A stretch of DNA of 64,000 nt. It comes from Thalassotalea sp. PP2-459 (GTDB taxonomy: Bacteria; Pseudomonadota; Gammaproteobacteria; Enterobacterales; Alteromonadaceae). A model generated the notes under the pieces. The model worked only from the letters and a program-made list of their open reading frames with translations, was not told the origin of the DNA and did not search any database. The DNA lies in the NCBI RefSeq assembly GCF_001913705.1, contig NZ_MKQD01000034.1:124001-188000 (forward strand), written 5' to 3'. A program made the position numbers and the translations under genes. Below are positions 17,819 through 26,182 of the stretch, one piece after another (the stretch's first letter is position 1; each line of letters begins with the position of its first letter).

Positions 17819-18790
17819 ATGTTAACAGCGTTTACACTCGAACTTTTATCAACCAAGAATAAAGTGAACGAAATGAATGTTTCTTTGATTTTTCGTCATC
17901 GAGGCTTACTGGCCTTTTTTTTCATATGTTTAATGATTCCAATATGGTTGAGCCTATATTTAGGTGAGCCTAAAGTAGAATCTGATTATAAATGGACCGA
18001 TATTATTGGTGAAGGTAGCGTAACATTGCTGACGACCTTTTGGCTTGTTGCTGCTTTAGTGAGTAGACCACCTGGTAAGGTCACTCGTTTACTTGTGCTT
18101 GGTCTTGCTTGTTTTATGTTTTCTAGTTTATTGGACGTACTCGATGAATTTTTTGCATACCATCCAAGTGCGAATTGGCTTTCAGTGGTAGAGTCATTTC
18201 CTGCTGCTGTCGGTATGATTATAATGACGGCCGCTCTTTATTATTGGCACTTAGAACAGGTGGCTTTAAATAAACAATTACAACGTCGAGAGCTGCAATA
18301 CCGTGCGGTAGAAAAAATAGACATTATTACACAATTATATCGAGCGGATTATTGGCGTGAACGTGTTTTAGACCTTCAACAACAAAAACAAACGGCTGCG
18401 ATTATTGCGCTTGATATTAATAATTTCACGCAATTGAATACACAGTTAGGAAATCGAGAAGGTGATCGTTTTTTACATGAAATCGCACATCTGATTTTAA
18501 TGAATTTACGACCTTCTGATTTAGTATGTCGTTATGCTGGCGACCGTTTTATTGCACTTTTACCTGATGCAGATAATGCTTTCGCTGAAGATATAGCTCA
18601 GCAAGTTGAACGCAGTATTGAGCATGTTGCGTTTCGCTGTAATGAACATAATATGGCAATTTTTCAAAGCATTAGAACTGCTTCGTTAATTTTAACCCCC
18701 ACGGATGATTTACAGGTACAACTGAAAAAAATAAATACTCAACTAGATCAGAAGAGTGGCTCTATGCATCAGGTGGTTGATGCAGCATGA
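17819..18790 (+). CDS. Membrane protein with degenerate GGDEF domain
   Basis: The 323-residue protein has four or five hydrophobic helices in its first 150 residues, a short linker helix and a C-terminal GGDEF domain (about 165-318). The signature is AGDRF at 240-244 rather than GGDEF, so the catalytic Glu is Arg and diguanylate cyclase activity is doubtful. The inhibitory-site motif RPSD at 231-234 lies exactly five residues before the signature, as in c-di-GMP-binding I-sites. The protein may therefore sense c-di-GMP rather than make it. It overlaps the AraC-type gene by ATGA, so the two are translationally coupled. A start at 17873 (MNVSLIF) is also possible. The ligand-sensing idea is inference. 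Confidence 0.8.
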   Translation: MLTAFTLELLSTKNKVNEMNVSLIFRHRGLLAFFFICLMIPIWLSLYLGEPKVESDYKWTDIIGEGSVTLLTTFWLVAALVSRPPGKVTRLLVLGLACFMFSSLLDVLDEFFAYHPSANWLSVVESFPAAVGMIIMTAALYYWHLEQVALNKQLQRRELQYRAVEKIDIITQLYRADYWRERVLDLQQQKQTAAIIALDINNFTQLNTQLGNREGDRFLHEIAHLILMNLRPSDLVCRYAGDRFIALLPDADNAFAEDIAQQVERSIEHVAFRCNEHNMAIFQSIRTASLILTPTDDLQVQLKKINTQLDQKSGSMHQVVDAA

Positions 18791-19827
18791 GTAAAACGAC
18801 TTATTTAAGTTATCAAGATAAGTGTTTTCCCTTACAGCATTTTGCGACGCCTATTATTGAAGTTTGTGGTGCCAGAGGCGTGGATCCACAAAAATTGCTA
18901 AGGGGGACAGGAATTTTTATTGCTGATATTGTCGAAGGGCGACAAGCCAGCGCAAAACAATTATTGCTTCTATTCGCTCACGCCCAAAAGATGACACCAG
19001 GTTATGATTGTGCATTTCAAATTGGCCATCAGTTAATCGCGAACCAGCAAAATAGTGTTTTGCAGGCGATTCAATATAGCCGAAATATTGAAGAAGTTTT
19101 CCGTTTAATAGGGATATTTGAGCATATTTTCACCCCTTTTATCGGTGCCAGCTTTATCAAAGAAAAAAGTAGGGGGTATTTTTTACTAAGACAAAAATTT
19201 GGCCTTAATAAACTCACACCTTTTATTACTGAAATATTCATAACAGCCCTTGTCAGCCTTAGCCAGCAGTTAATTGGGCGTAAACTTCCTTTCCATTTTG
19301 GTTTTGAGTGGCCGCAACCTAGCTATATACAAGAATATGAAGAAAACCTCGGTTTTGACATTCAATTTTCACAACCTACCGCATTTATTGCGTTCGACCT
19401 ATCGTGGTTGAAACTGCAAAATAAACAACGTAATGATCTACGGAAGTGGCATGCCGTTCACCAAGCAAAAGCTGAATATGTATTTCAACCGACACTACTA
19501 GAACTTATTCGCCTTCAATTTAAATCAACACCGGATATCACCTTGCCAGATATCGCACGTACATTAAATACAAGTCCTGCTACGGTTAAACGTAAACTTA
19601 ACGAATTGACTGTGAGCTATAGGCAATTACATCATGAAATGCGTAAACATTTAGCGATTGAATGTTTATTAGTACGAGACTTAAATAATGAGCAAAGCGC
19701 ATCGGTTATGGATATTTCAGATCCAACGAACTTTCGTCGCGCGATCAAAAAGTGGACAGGGTACACACCAACAGAGCTTAAAAAAATATACACATTACTA
19801 TTACGTACTGAAGCCTCTATTAACTAA
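18787..19827 (+). CDS. AraC-family transcriptional regulator
   Basis: The 346-residue protein has the layout of AraC regulators with an N-terminal arabinose-binding-like domain of the OruR/ToxR-ArgR subgroup (residues about 20-215). A C-terminal double helix-turn-helix follows (about 250-340): LPDIARTLNTSPATVKRKL, then FRRAIKKWTGYTPTELKK. Its start codon overlaps the stop of the degenerate GGDEF gene by four bases, which suggests a paired function such as c-di-GMP-linked control. Its targets are unknown. The nearest divergent operon is the phytate operon and the next gene downstream is phnW, but nothing in the sequence ties it to either. Confidence 0.85.
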   Translation: MSKTTYLSYQDKCFPLQHFATPIIEVCGARGVDPQKLLRGTGIFIADIVEGRQASAKQLLLLFAHAQKMTPGYDCAFQIGHQLIANQQNSVLQAIQYSRNIEEVFRLIGIFEHIFTPFIGASFIKEKSRGYFLLRQKFGLNKLTPFITEIFITALVSLSQQLIGRKLPFHFGFEWPQPSYIQEYEENLGFDIQFSQPTAFIAFDLSWLKLQNKQRNDLRKWHAVHQAKAEYVFQPTLLELIRLQFKSTPDITLPDIARTLNTSPATVKRKLNELTVSYRQLHHEMRKHLAIECLLVRDLNNEQSASVMDISDPTNFRRAIKKWTGYTPTELKKIYTLLLRTEASIN

Positions 19828-19944
19828 GGTCTGTTGAACCGATTTCTCATGCTCAAAGCATTAATTTTTCCATTACTGAGATTGTTACACGTAGGTGTAA
19901 GTCGGTCTGTATATGACAATTTAATGAAATTTATCCTACACAGC

Positions 19945-19973
19945 TTGTTTCCTCTATAACGCTCCATTATTAT
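19945..19973 (+). promoter_or_regulatory. phnW promoter
   Basis: TTGTTT at 19945-19950 and TATTAT at 19968-19973 are separated by exactly 17 bp. The GntR operator palindrome begins two bases after the -10, over the expected start of transcription. Confidence 0.55.
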
Positions 19974-19974
19974 C

Positions 19975-19986
19975 TGGTCTAGACCA
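19975..19986. promoter_or_regulatory. GntR/UTRA operator upstream of phnW
   Basis: The sequence is TGGTCTAGACCA, a perfect 12-bp palindrome containing GT-N-TA-N-AC, the usual operator pattern of HutC/UTRA-type GntR regulators. The same 12 bases recur at 29066-29077 in front of the TonB receptor of the same locus. It covers the likely transcription start, as for a repressor. Confidence 0.75.
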
Positions 19987-20011
19987 AAACAAACAACCTT
20001 GAGATCTAAAG

Positions 20012-21103
20012 ATGGAACATTATTTACTTCTGACACCGGGCCCCTTGACTACATCTACGTCAGTTAAGCAGGCTATGCTGAGAGACTGGTGTACTTGGGA
20101 CGATGATTACAATATTGAAATTGTTGAAAGTATCAGAAAAAGCTTAGTTGAACTAGCAACTAAGAAAGCAGGTTATACTTGTACTTTAATGCAAGGAAGT
20201 GGTACCGCATCAGTTGAATCGGTGCTTGGAAGCGCAATTAGTGAGCATGACAAAGTGCTTATTATTGACAATGGCGCTTACGGCCTTCGTATGGCGGAAA
20301 TTTGCACGTTAGCGGGTATAAATCATACCGTGGTTTCCTTTTCAGAAACAGAAATGCCTGATGTAGCTGACATTAAAAAACGAATCATCGAAGATGGTAA
20401 TGTTACGCATTTAGCAATGGTGCATTGTGAAACAACTACAGGTATGTTGAATCCTATAAAGCAAGTTGCGCAATTGTGCCAAGAACAGAATCTGGTGTTT
20501 ATTTTGGATGCCATGTCTAGCTTTGGAGGCTTAACATTTGACATTGGTGAATTAGATATTGGCTTTATGATCAGTTCTGCAAATAAATGTATTCAAGGTG
20601 TGCCAGGCTTTGGGTTTATTATTGCAAAACAAACACTGATGGAACAGTGCAAAGGAAAGGCACATTCACTCAGTTTAGATCTGTATGATCAATGGCACAC
20701 CATGCAAACCTCAAATGGTAAATGGCGTTTTACCTCTCCTACCCATGTTGTCAGAGCCTTTTATCAAGCTTTGCTTGAACTTCAACAAGAAGGTGGAATT
20801 AATCAACGAGCTGAAAGGTATGAAAAAAATCAGAGAGTATTAGTTGATGGTATGCGCAAGTTGGGCTTTAGTACCTTACTACCTGATGAAATGCAATCAC
20901 CGATTATCACTTCGTTCATCTCGCCAACGTCTGAACGTTACAATTTTAAATCGTTTTATCAACGATTAAAGGCAGAAGGGTTTGTTATTTATCCTGGTAA
21001 AGTTTCAAATGCTGATTGCTTTAGAATCGGTAATATTGGAGAGGTGTATCCTGAGGATATTTCCAAACTACTTAATGCAATAGAAAAAGCTATGTATTGG
21101 TAA
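20012..21103 (+). CDS. phnW: 2-aminoethylphosphonate--pyruvate aminotransferase
   Basis: PhnW moves the amino group of 2-aminoethylphosphonate to pyruvate, giving phosphonoacetaldehyde and alanine, with PLP as cofactor. The N-terminus [11 protein letters not shown] and DWCTWDDDY, the central [24 protein letters not shown] and the PLP lysine Lys192 in [15 protein letters not shown] are characteristic. The length of 363 residues is normal. The enzyme is encoded alone on the plus strand and converges on the phnX operon, but shares its operator sequence, so both should be induced together. Its product is the substrate of PhnX encoded at 23910-24719. The start is the first ATG, 25 bases after the operator. 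Confidence 0.95.
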   Translation: MEHYLLLTPGPLTTSTSVKQAMLRDWCTWDDDYNIEIVESIRKSLVELATKKAGYTCTLMQGSGTASVESVLGSAISEHDKVLIIDNGAYGLRMAEICTLAGINHTVVSFSETEMPDVADIKKRIIEDGNVTHLAMVHCETTTGMLNPIKQVAQLCQEQNLVFILDAMSSFGGLTFDIGELDIGFMISSANKCIQGVPGFGFIIAKQTLMEQCKGKAHSLSLDLYDQWHTMQTSNGKWRFTSPTHVVRAFYQALLELQQEGGINQRAERYEKNQRVLVDGMRKLGFSTLLPDEMQSPIITSFISPTSERYNFKSFYQRLKAEGFVIYPGKVSNADCFRIGNIGEVYPEDISKLLNAIEKAMYW

Positions 21104-21113
21104 TTATTATTCA

Positions 21114-21145
21114 CGATAAGGCGAAAATTTCACCTTATCGCTGAT
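21114..21145. terminator. Bidirectional terminator between phnW and the GntR gene
   Basis: CGATAAGG pairs with CCTTATCG, and the stem continues with one mismatch for about 13 bp, spanning 21114-21140. T-rich sequence follows on the plus strand. It separates the two converging arms of the AEP locus. Confidence 0.75.
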
Positions 21146-21147
21146 TT

Positions 21148-21852
21148 TTAATAACTATCAACTTTAATTTCTATGGCGCCATGTACCCAATATTCAATGT
21201 TATAGTCTACTAACGCTTTGTGCTGTGAAAAGCGTTGGCGAATTATTTTTAAACATGATGCGCCACTGTTTAAATGTAATAATTTGGCGACGCTTTCAGG
21301 TAAGGCGGTTACATGGATACTGCTACGTTCAGCAGTCACATTTACATTGTAATCATCCTTGAATATAGCAGTAATTGAACCTGTTAACTCTTTTTCTGCT
21401 AAACCATGGAAATGCTCAGCTTGGCAATAAATTTCTTCCACCATCACAGGTCGATCATCTAAAGAGCGAACACGACAAATTTGATAAAATTCAGCATGAC
21501 TATTTAAGGAAAATGCCGACGTTATGGCTTGAGATTTTTCACCGACAAGCGCAGAGCAATCAATGGATACTAAACGAGTATCTGCATCAAAGCTTTGTTC
21601 TTTGGCTAATTGATAAAAATTTACTTTATTAACTGGGTTCCATTCTAATCTGGGAGGGCAAATAAACCAGCCTTTTCTGTTTTGTCGATAAATTATGCCT
21701 TCCACTTCTAACCGCATGAGTGCTTCTCTAACGGTAATTCGCGTTGAATTAAAATGCTCCTGTAATTCACGCTCTGAAGGTAATTTCTTCAAGGTTTTGT
21801 CTTGTGCAATTAATGTAAACAAATAATCGCGAATTTCTTGGTAAAGTAACAT
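21148..21852 (-). CDS. GntR-family regulator with UTRA domain (PhnR-like)
   Basis: The 234-residue protein has an N-terminal winged helix (LPSERELQEHFNSTRITVREALMR is in pieces SERELQEHF and RITVREALMRLEVEG, about residues 25-55) and a C-terminal UTRA ligand-binding domain (about 80-232). This is the HutC subfamily, whose members bind a pathway substrate and release GT-N-TA-N-AC operators. Two such palindromes flank this locus. It is the last gene of the phosphonate operon, 0 bases after the HD gene, so it would autoregulate. The inducer is probably AEP or a close phosphonate; that is inference by analogy with PhnR of AEP clusters. No binding residues were assigned. Confidence 0.87.
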   Translation of the reverse strand: MLLYQEIRDYLFTLIAQDKTLKKLPSERELQEHFNSTRITVREALMRLEVEGIIYRQNRKGWFICPPRLEWNPVNKVNFYQLAKEQSFDADTRLVSIDCSALVGEKSQAITSAFSLNSHAEFYQICRVRSLDDRPVMVEEIYCQAEHFHGLAEKELTGSITAIFKDDYNVNVTAERSSIHVTALPESVAKLLHLNSGASCLKIIRQRFSQHKALVDYNIEYWVHGAIEIKVDSY

Positions 21853-22476
21853 TTACCTGTTGTACTCCAATGTTGAACTTGTGCCTACTTCTTCTTTAAG
21901 AACTTGGATGATCAAAGGTAGCCAAGGCTTAAGCGTGGTGAAGCTTTTTAGTGAAACATGCAAGTTTGGTTTACCTAAATCGTCATATTGTCTTAACGTC
22001 AATGCCGTAGAAAAACAAGCGAGACGTTCAAAGTCTTTCAGTTCGTCGTTCGACATTTTTCCACCTTGTTGCTGCAATGTGTGTTGACTTGCTAAAGACA
22101 AGTGAGCCGTTTTTTCGTTTTGGTTAATTAACGTCACTAAATATCGTTTCGCTTGAACATGATAACGAATTGGCTGATAAACGCTAGCAGGAAAACCGCG
22201 ATCTTTAAGCCAGTTTGCCCCTATGCTGGCATGCTCTTTATGACCGAAGTCATCAACACCCGTAAATTTCTGCTTGTCTGCGATAAAATGACCAATGTCA
22301 TGCAGTAGTGCTGCGGTGATTAAAGTGGCACTGGCATTATCTTGCTGTGCATGCCATGCGCAGCTTACCGCATGGATGAGTTGACTGCATTGTTCACCAT
22401 AGTGTAAATGCCCATACTCTGTGAATAATTGTTCAATGTCGTGAATAGTCGACATTATTTTACGCTCGTTCATCAT
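21853..22476 (-). CDS. PhnZ-like HD-domain protein (phosphonate-associated)
   Basis: This HD-fold protein of about 207 residues fits the family of phosphonate-associated HD oxygenases related to PhnZ and TmpB. These use a mixed-valence di-iron centre to cleave 1-hydroxy-aminoethylphosphonates to an amino acid and phosphate. Candidate metal ligands in order are His35, His59-Asp60 (LLHDIGHF), His82 and His106, with Glu28 in YGEQ near the substrate lid. The spacing matches PhnZ closely. No PhnY-type hydroxylase gene, which makes the PhnZ substrate, is present in the window. Starts at 22476, 22473 or 22455 are possible; AAGGGCAG lies just before the first. It abuts the GntR gene and is 6 bases after the FAD gene. 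Confidence 0.82.
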   Translation of the reverse strand: MMNERKIMSTIHDIEQLFTEYGHLHYGEQCSQLIHAVSCAWHAQQDNASATLITAALLHDIGHFIADKQKFTGVDDFGHKEHASIGANWLKDRGFPASVYQPIRYHVQAKRYLVTLINQNEKTAHLSLASQHTLQQQGGKMSNDELKDFERLACFSTALTLRQYDDLGKPNLHVSLKSFTTLKPWLPLIIQVLKEEVGTSSTLEYNR

Positions 22477-22482
22477 CTGCCC

Positions 22483-23883
22483 TTATTTATCAGCTTTGCC
22501 TGCAGCTGCAGCGAATTTTGCTAACTGAATATCAAACCACGTTGGCTGCTGTTCTAGCGCTTCTGCTTGTTCTTTACGCATAATCGAGCGCTTGACTAAT
22601 TGTGCTCCTAGATAACGGATGGGTTCTGGTGGAAATTTAGAAATAGGGCCTTTCGCCATCGGTGAACGGGTCCATTCATTATCGATACCTAATACCATAG
22701 AGGATAAAATATCACCGCCAAGATAACTTTGCACAACGCCATTACCTGAATAACCTAACCCATAATACACATTTTTTTGACCTGCCAGAGTGCCAAAAAA
22801 AGGTAAGCCTGTGGTGGAACGATCAGATGCACCAGTCCAACTTGTGGTGAAATCACAAGGCAAACGAGGGAAAAACTGTTTAAATGCATTGGTTAATTGT
22901 TGTTGGTAACGGCTTGGTTGATCAAACGCCGGCAACATTCGGTTGTTAAATGCAAAGAGGTTCCCGCCTTTACCTAACATTAAACGGCCATCGGGCGTGC
23001 TTCGATAATAATGCACAAAAATACGTGAATCTGCGATCGCTTTACCATGGTCTAGTCCCACATTTGCTAATAATTTAGGCATGGGTTTGGTGATCACCAT
23101 ATCAGAAGATACTAAGGTGTAATAACGGTTAAAGTCGTTAAATAATTGTCCCATCCAAGCATTAACAGCAAACACTAATTTTTCAGATATTATTTCCCCT
23201 TGAGGGGTTTTTACCTGAATGTTCTGTTCTGTAGCTTTATGCGATAAATAAGGGCTTTGTTGATAGATGAAAATACCCATCGATAAGGCATGTTTAACCA
23301 GCCCTAATACAAGTTTCCCTGGGTGAAGACTACCAGCAGCAGGTGATTCAATGCCACTAATGGCATGTTTTGATCCTGTTACTTGGGATAAGTAGTCTTT
23401 TGTTTTCTGTTGCCATTGGTTTATATTGTGGGCTTTTAGTAGAGGAAGTGGTTGTGTCACTATTGATTGTTGTGCTGAATTTGTTGCTGTATAAATGGCA
23501 CCATCAGTTCGTATATCCGCATTAATATGGTGCTGTTTACAAAAGTTAGCAATATCAAGCACTGCTTGTTCTGACGCTTGTACCAAGCGCTTTGCTTCAT
23601 TAATACCAAATAATTGTATTAATGAAGCAAATTTAGTTGAAAAAGTCAGCATACAACCACCATTACGGCCAGATGCACCTTGTCCGCATACCCCTTTTTC
23701 AACAATAACAACCTGTAAGGTAGGGTCTTGCTGCTTGATTTTTATTGCTGTCCACAATCCCGTATATCCACCACCTATAATACAGACATCGGCTGTGATT
23801 TTTCCTTGTAAAATAGGTATGTTGGGTATTTCACATGATGTTAATGCATCGTTAAACCAAAATGCTTGGTGTTGATTGCTCAC
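22483..23883 (-). CDS. FAD-dependent amine oxidoreductase (DAO family) of the phosphonate operon
   Basis: This 466-residue glycine-oxidase-like (DAO) enzyme binds FAD through the dinucleotide motif at Gly37-Gly39-Gly42 (IIGGGYTGL), followed by VVIEKGVCGQGASGRNGG and a C-terminal FAD segment (STTGLPFFGTL and YGLGYSGNGV). Relatives in PhnW-PhnX clusters have been reported (as PbfD-type enzymes) to oxidise AEP or N-methylated AEP to phosphonoacetaldehyde, which PhnX then cleaves. That role fits well here: it would widen the substrate range beyond what PhnW accepts. The exact substrate is not readable from sequence. It lies 26 bases after phnX and 6 before the HD gene. Confidence 0.84.
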   Translation of the reverse strand: MSNQHQAFWFNDALTSCEIPNIPILQGKITADVCIIGGGYTGLWTAIKIKQQDPTLQVVIVEKGVCGQGASGRNGGCMLTFSTKFASLIQLFGINEAKRLVQASEQAVLDIANFCKQHHINADIRTDGAIYTATNSAQQSIVTQPLPLLKAHNINQWQQKTKDYLSQVTGSKHAISGIESPAAGSLHPGKLVLGLVKHALSMGIFIYQQSPYLSHKATEQNIQVKTPQGEIISEKLVFAVNAWMGQLFNDFNRYYTLVSSDMVITKPMPKLLANVGLDHGKAIADSRIFVHYYRSTPDGRLMLGKGGNLFAFNNRMLPAFDQPSRYQQQLTNAFKQFFPRLPCDFTTSWTGASDRSTTGLPFFGTLAGQKNVYYGLGYSGNGVVQSYLGGDILSSMVLGIDNEWTRSPMAKGPISKFPPEPIRYLGAQLVKRSIMRKEQAEALEQQPTWFDIQLAKFAAAAGKADK

Positions 23884-23909
23884 GCTTGCCGCCTATTAGT
23901 TTAACTATG

Positions 23910-24719
23910 TTAAGGGCGTAAATGCCTAACTCTTGCTGCAGTAATTTTTTGAATAACTGGAATGGCATCAGCTAAAGAGTCGACCACATAATGTGCGCCA
24001 GCTTGATACAAGGTATCATAAGCTTTTTGTTTTAATGCGGCTTGTTCTGGCGTTGTTAATGCTTGCCATTCTGACTCTGTAAGACCTACTGCATTGCCTG
24101 TTAATGCAAGCCCTACGGTCCACATACCTGCGGTTAAGCCTTCTGTAATACCTGGTGCAGAATCATCAAACTTAATACAGTTTGCTACATCTGTTACACC
24201 AAGCTCAATAACATTCTGTAAAGCCATCCATGGGCCAGGTCGAGAGCCCGCGGGTAGATCGTCACTTGCTACCCATGCATCGGGTTGATAGCCATAATCG
24301 GCTGCCACAGGTACTAATATTTCCATTACTTCACGCGGGTAACCAGAGCAAGAACCCACTTTGATATCGTGTGTTTTTAACCATTCAATTGTGCGTAAAG
24401 CACCCGCGATGGGTTGTGCATGATCAGCTACTTTTGCTTTTTGTAGGGGCATAAATGTTTGATAAATTTCATCAACAACGGTATCTGTCATCGATTGACC
24501 AAATTGCTTTTTCCATCGCGCATCTACACTGGATAGTTGGCCTAAGGTTTTAATATGATCCCATTTCCCCATACCCATCGGCACACGAGCTTCGTCAAGC
24601 GACACCTCAAAATTAAACGCTTGTTTAAAGGCTTCAACAAAGATGGTTGTTGGTGCAACTGAACCATAATCAACTACGGTGCCAGCCCAATCTAATACTA
24701 CGGCTTCTATCTTAGACAT
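23910..24719 (-). CDS. phnX: Phosphonoacetaldehyde hydrolase (phosphonatase)
   Basis: PhnX splits phosphonoacetaldehyde into acetaldehyde and phosphate. It is a HAD-superfamily enzyme with nucleophile Asp10 and Ala12 in [13 protein letters not shown], and with the Schiff-base lysine Lys52 in [13 protein letters not shown] on the cap domain, the mark that separates phosphonatases from other HAD enzymes. Later motifs [11 protein letters not shown] and [12 protein letters not shown] complete the active site. The length of 269 residues is typical. It acts downstream of PhnW and probably of the FAD oxidoreductase. It is third in the minus-strand operon, 28 bases after the DUF5690 gene. Confidence 0.96.
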   Translation of the reverse strand: MSKIEAVVLDWAGTVVDYGSVAPTTIFVEAFKQAFNFEVSLDEARVPMGMGKWDHIKTLGQLSSVDARWKKQFGQSMTDTVVDEIYQTFMPLQKAKVADHAQPIAGALRTIEWLKTHDIKVGSCSGYPREVMEILVPVAADYGYQPDAWVASDDLPAGSRPGPWMALQNVIELGVTDVANCIKFDDSAPGITEGLTAGMWTVGLALTGNAVGLTESEWQALTTPEQAALKQKAYDTLYQAGAHYVVDSLADAIPVIQKITAARVRHLRP

Positions 24720-24747
24720 TTTTTTGTTCCTCTGTTTAAATGTTTAT

Positions 24748-26091
24748 TTACGCATTTGAGTTGACTGAGTAATGGCTTGCATTGCTCTGCATGACAACAT
24801 CCACTGTTTTTTTGGCGTTGTGTTGGCGTAAACGAAATGAAAAATAAATTAATGAAGTGATAACTAACAATGCACCTGCACAGGCAACGAAGTAACACAA
24901 AAAAATAAAAAATTGTAACCAGCTTATTTCTGGCGTCGCAAAGGTGCGGTAAAGCAGCATGCCAACACTGCCAACGTATCCGGCAGAATCAGCTAAATAA
25001 ATCAGAAACCCTGCATTGGCGGTAGAACCCACTGCAGAAATCATGCGGTCGAATAAAAAGCAATTATAGGGAATATAGGCAATATATAAGCCTGCACCTA
25101 ACCATACCATCCAACTTTTACCGTCGATCCACTGTTGTTGAAACGCAAAAGTAGTCGCGCCAAGTAACAAGCAACCAAAGCAAATAAAGCCATGGTTAGT
25201 GAGAAAAGCTTTGCGATTGTCTTTTACTAATACCATGGCAGCTAACACCACTAAGACTACTCCAGCAATTCGTATACCTGCGTAAGTAAATATGGCAGGT
25301 TCTTCTCCATACCCAAGTGCATGCCAAATTTCAGCAGAAAAATTATCGCGAAAATCTCGAAGTCCAGTGAATAATAAAAAGCTGAAAATAAGGAGTAAAA
25401 TACCAGGGGCGTATTGCGTAAAAAACTGCCAACGCTGTTTTCCTGTCATTGGTTTCCTGGCTTGACGAGCGAATTTATCACTTGCCGAAGGTGCCGGTGT
25501 TTGTGCAAGAAAATACACTGAGATAAATAAAGGAATTATAAATAACGCACCCGTAGCTGCTGGCATCCAGTATTCAGTTACTTGTAAATCTGTTAATAAC
25601 CATTGTCCAACCGTTCGAACTAAACCCGATGCAACAATGAAAGTAACGCTGAGAAAGGCCCCGAGTATTTCAGATGTTTTTCGACCTTCTAAAAAGCTAA
25701 AAACAATCCCCCAAATCATGCCTAGAGGTATACCATTTGCAAACATCATTAAGGGCTTCCAAGGTTCTGGTACCACTGCAAATAGCATGAGCGCACATTG
25801 TGCTAGCATGACTAAGCTCAGCAACATAAAGGCGCGTCGCGCGGCTGGCAGTTCAGATACTACTTTTATGCCAATGAATTTAGATAACATATACCCTAGT
25901 ACTTGCGCTAGAACGATCGCGACTTTGAAATCTAATGCGCCAAAAATATCGCCGCTTTCTTGGTAGGTAGCAACTGAAAAGGGCTTACGAAAGGCATACA
26001 TGCAAAAGTAAGTCATGAATGCTGCTGAAGAAGCATAAATTACGAATAACAGAGTATGGCAGCGTTGAAGATAATTATGTACAGCAGACAT
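24748..26091 (-). CDS. DUF5690-type multispanning membrane protein, candidate phosphonate transporter
   Basis: The 447-residue protein has about twelve hydrophobic helices and the overall look of the major facilitator superfamily. The N-terminal segment AAFMTYFCMYAFRKPFSVATY resembles sugar-phosphate/organophosphate antiporters in its YAFRKPF motif, and the whole fits the DUF5690 family, which has no assigned function. It lies between the TonB receptor and phnX in an operon otherwise lacking any inner-membrane uptake system, so it is the best candidate for bringing AEP across the cytoplasmic membrane. That role is inference from context; no transport specificity can be read. The start ATG at 26091 lies about 90 bases after the receptor stop. 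Confidence 0.82.
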   Translation of the reverse strand: MSAVHNYLQRCHTLLFVIYASSAAFMTYFCMYAFRKPFSVATYQESGDIFGALDFKVAIVLAQVLGYMLSKFIGIKVVSELPAARRAFMLLSLVMLAQCALMLFAVVPEPWKPLMMFANGIPLGMIWGIVFSFLEGRKTSEILGAFLSVTFIVASGLVRTVGQWLLTDLQVTEYWMPAATGALFIIPLFISVYFLAQTPAPSASDKFARQARKPMTGKQRWQFFTQYAPGILLLIFSFLLFTGLRDFRDNFSAEIWHALGYGEEPAIFTYAGIRIAGVVLVVLAAMVLVKDNRKAFLTNHGFICFGCLLLGATTFAFQQQWIDGKSWMVWLGAGLYIAYIPYNCFLFDRMISAVGSTANAGFLIYLADSAGYVGSVGMLLYRTFATPEISWLQFFIFLCYFVACAGALLVITSLIYFSFRLRQHNAKKTVDVVMQSNASHYSVNSNA

Positions 26092-26119
26092 TGATCACTT
26101 ACCTGTAATATTGAATAGA

Positions 26120-26142
26120 GCCACCTGAGGTGTTCAGGTGGC
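26120..26142 (-). other. Perfect intercistronic hairpin between receptor and transporter genes
   Basis: GCCACCTGA and TCAGGTGGC form a 9-bp perfect stem with a 5-base loop. No clear T-run follows on the minus strand, so it may protect or process the receptor part of the message rather than end it. Confidence 0.55.
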
Positions 26143-26182
26143 ACATTAACGTGAAGACTACTCTCCACAGGTGACAATCACA

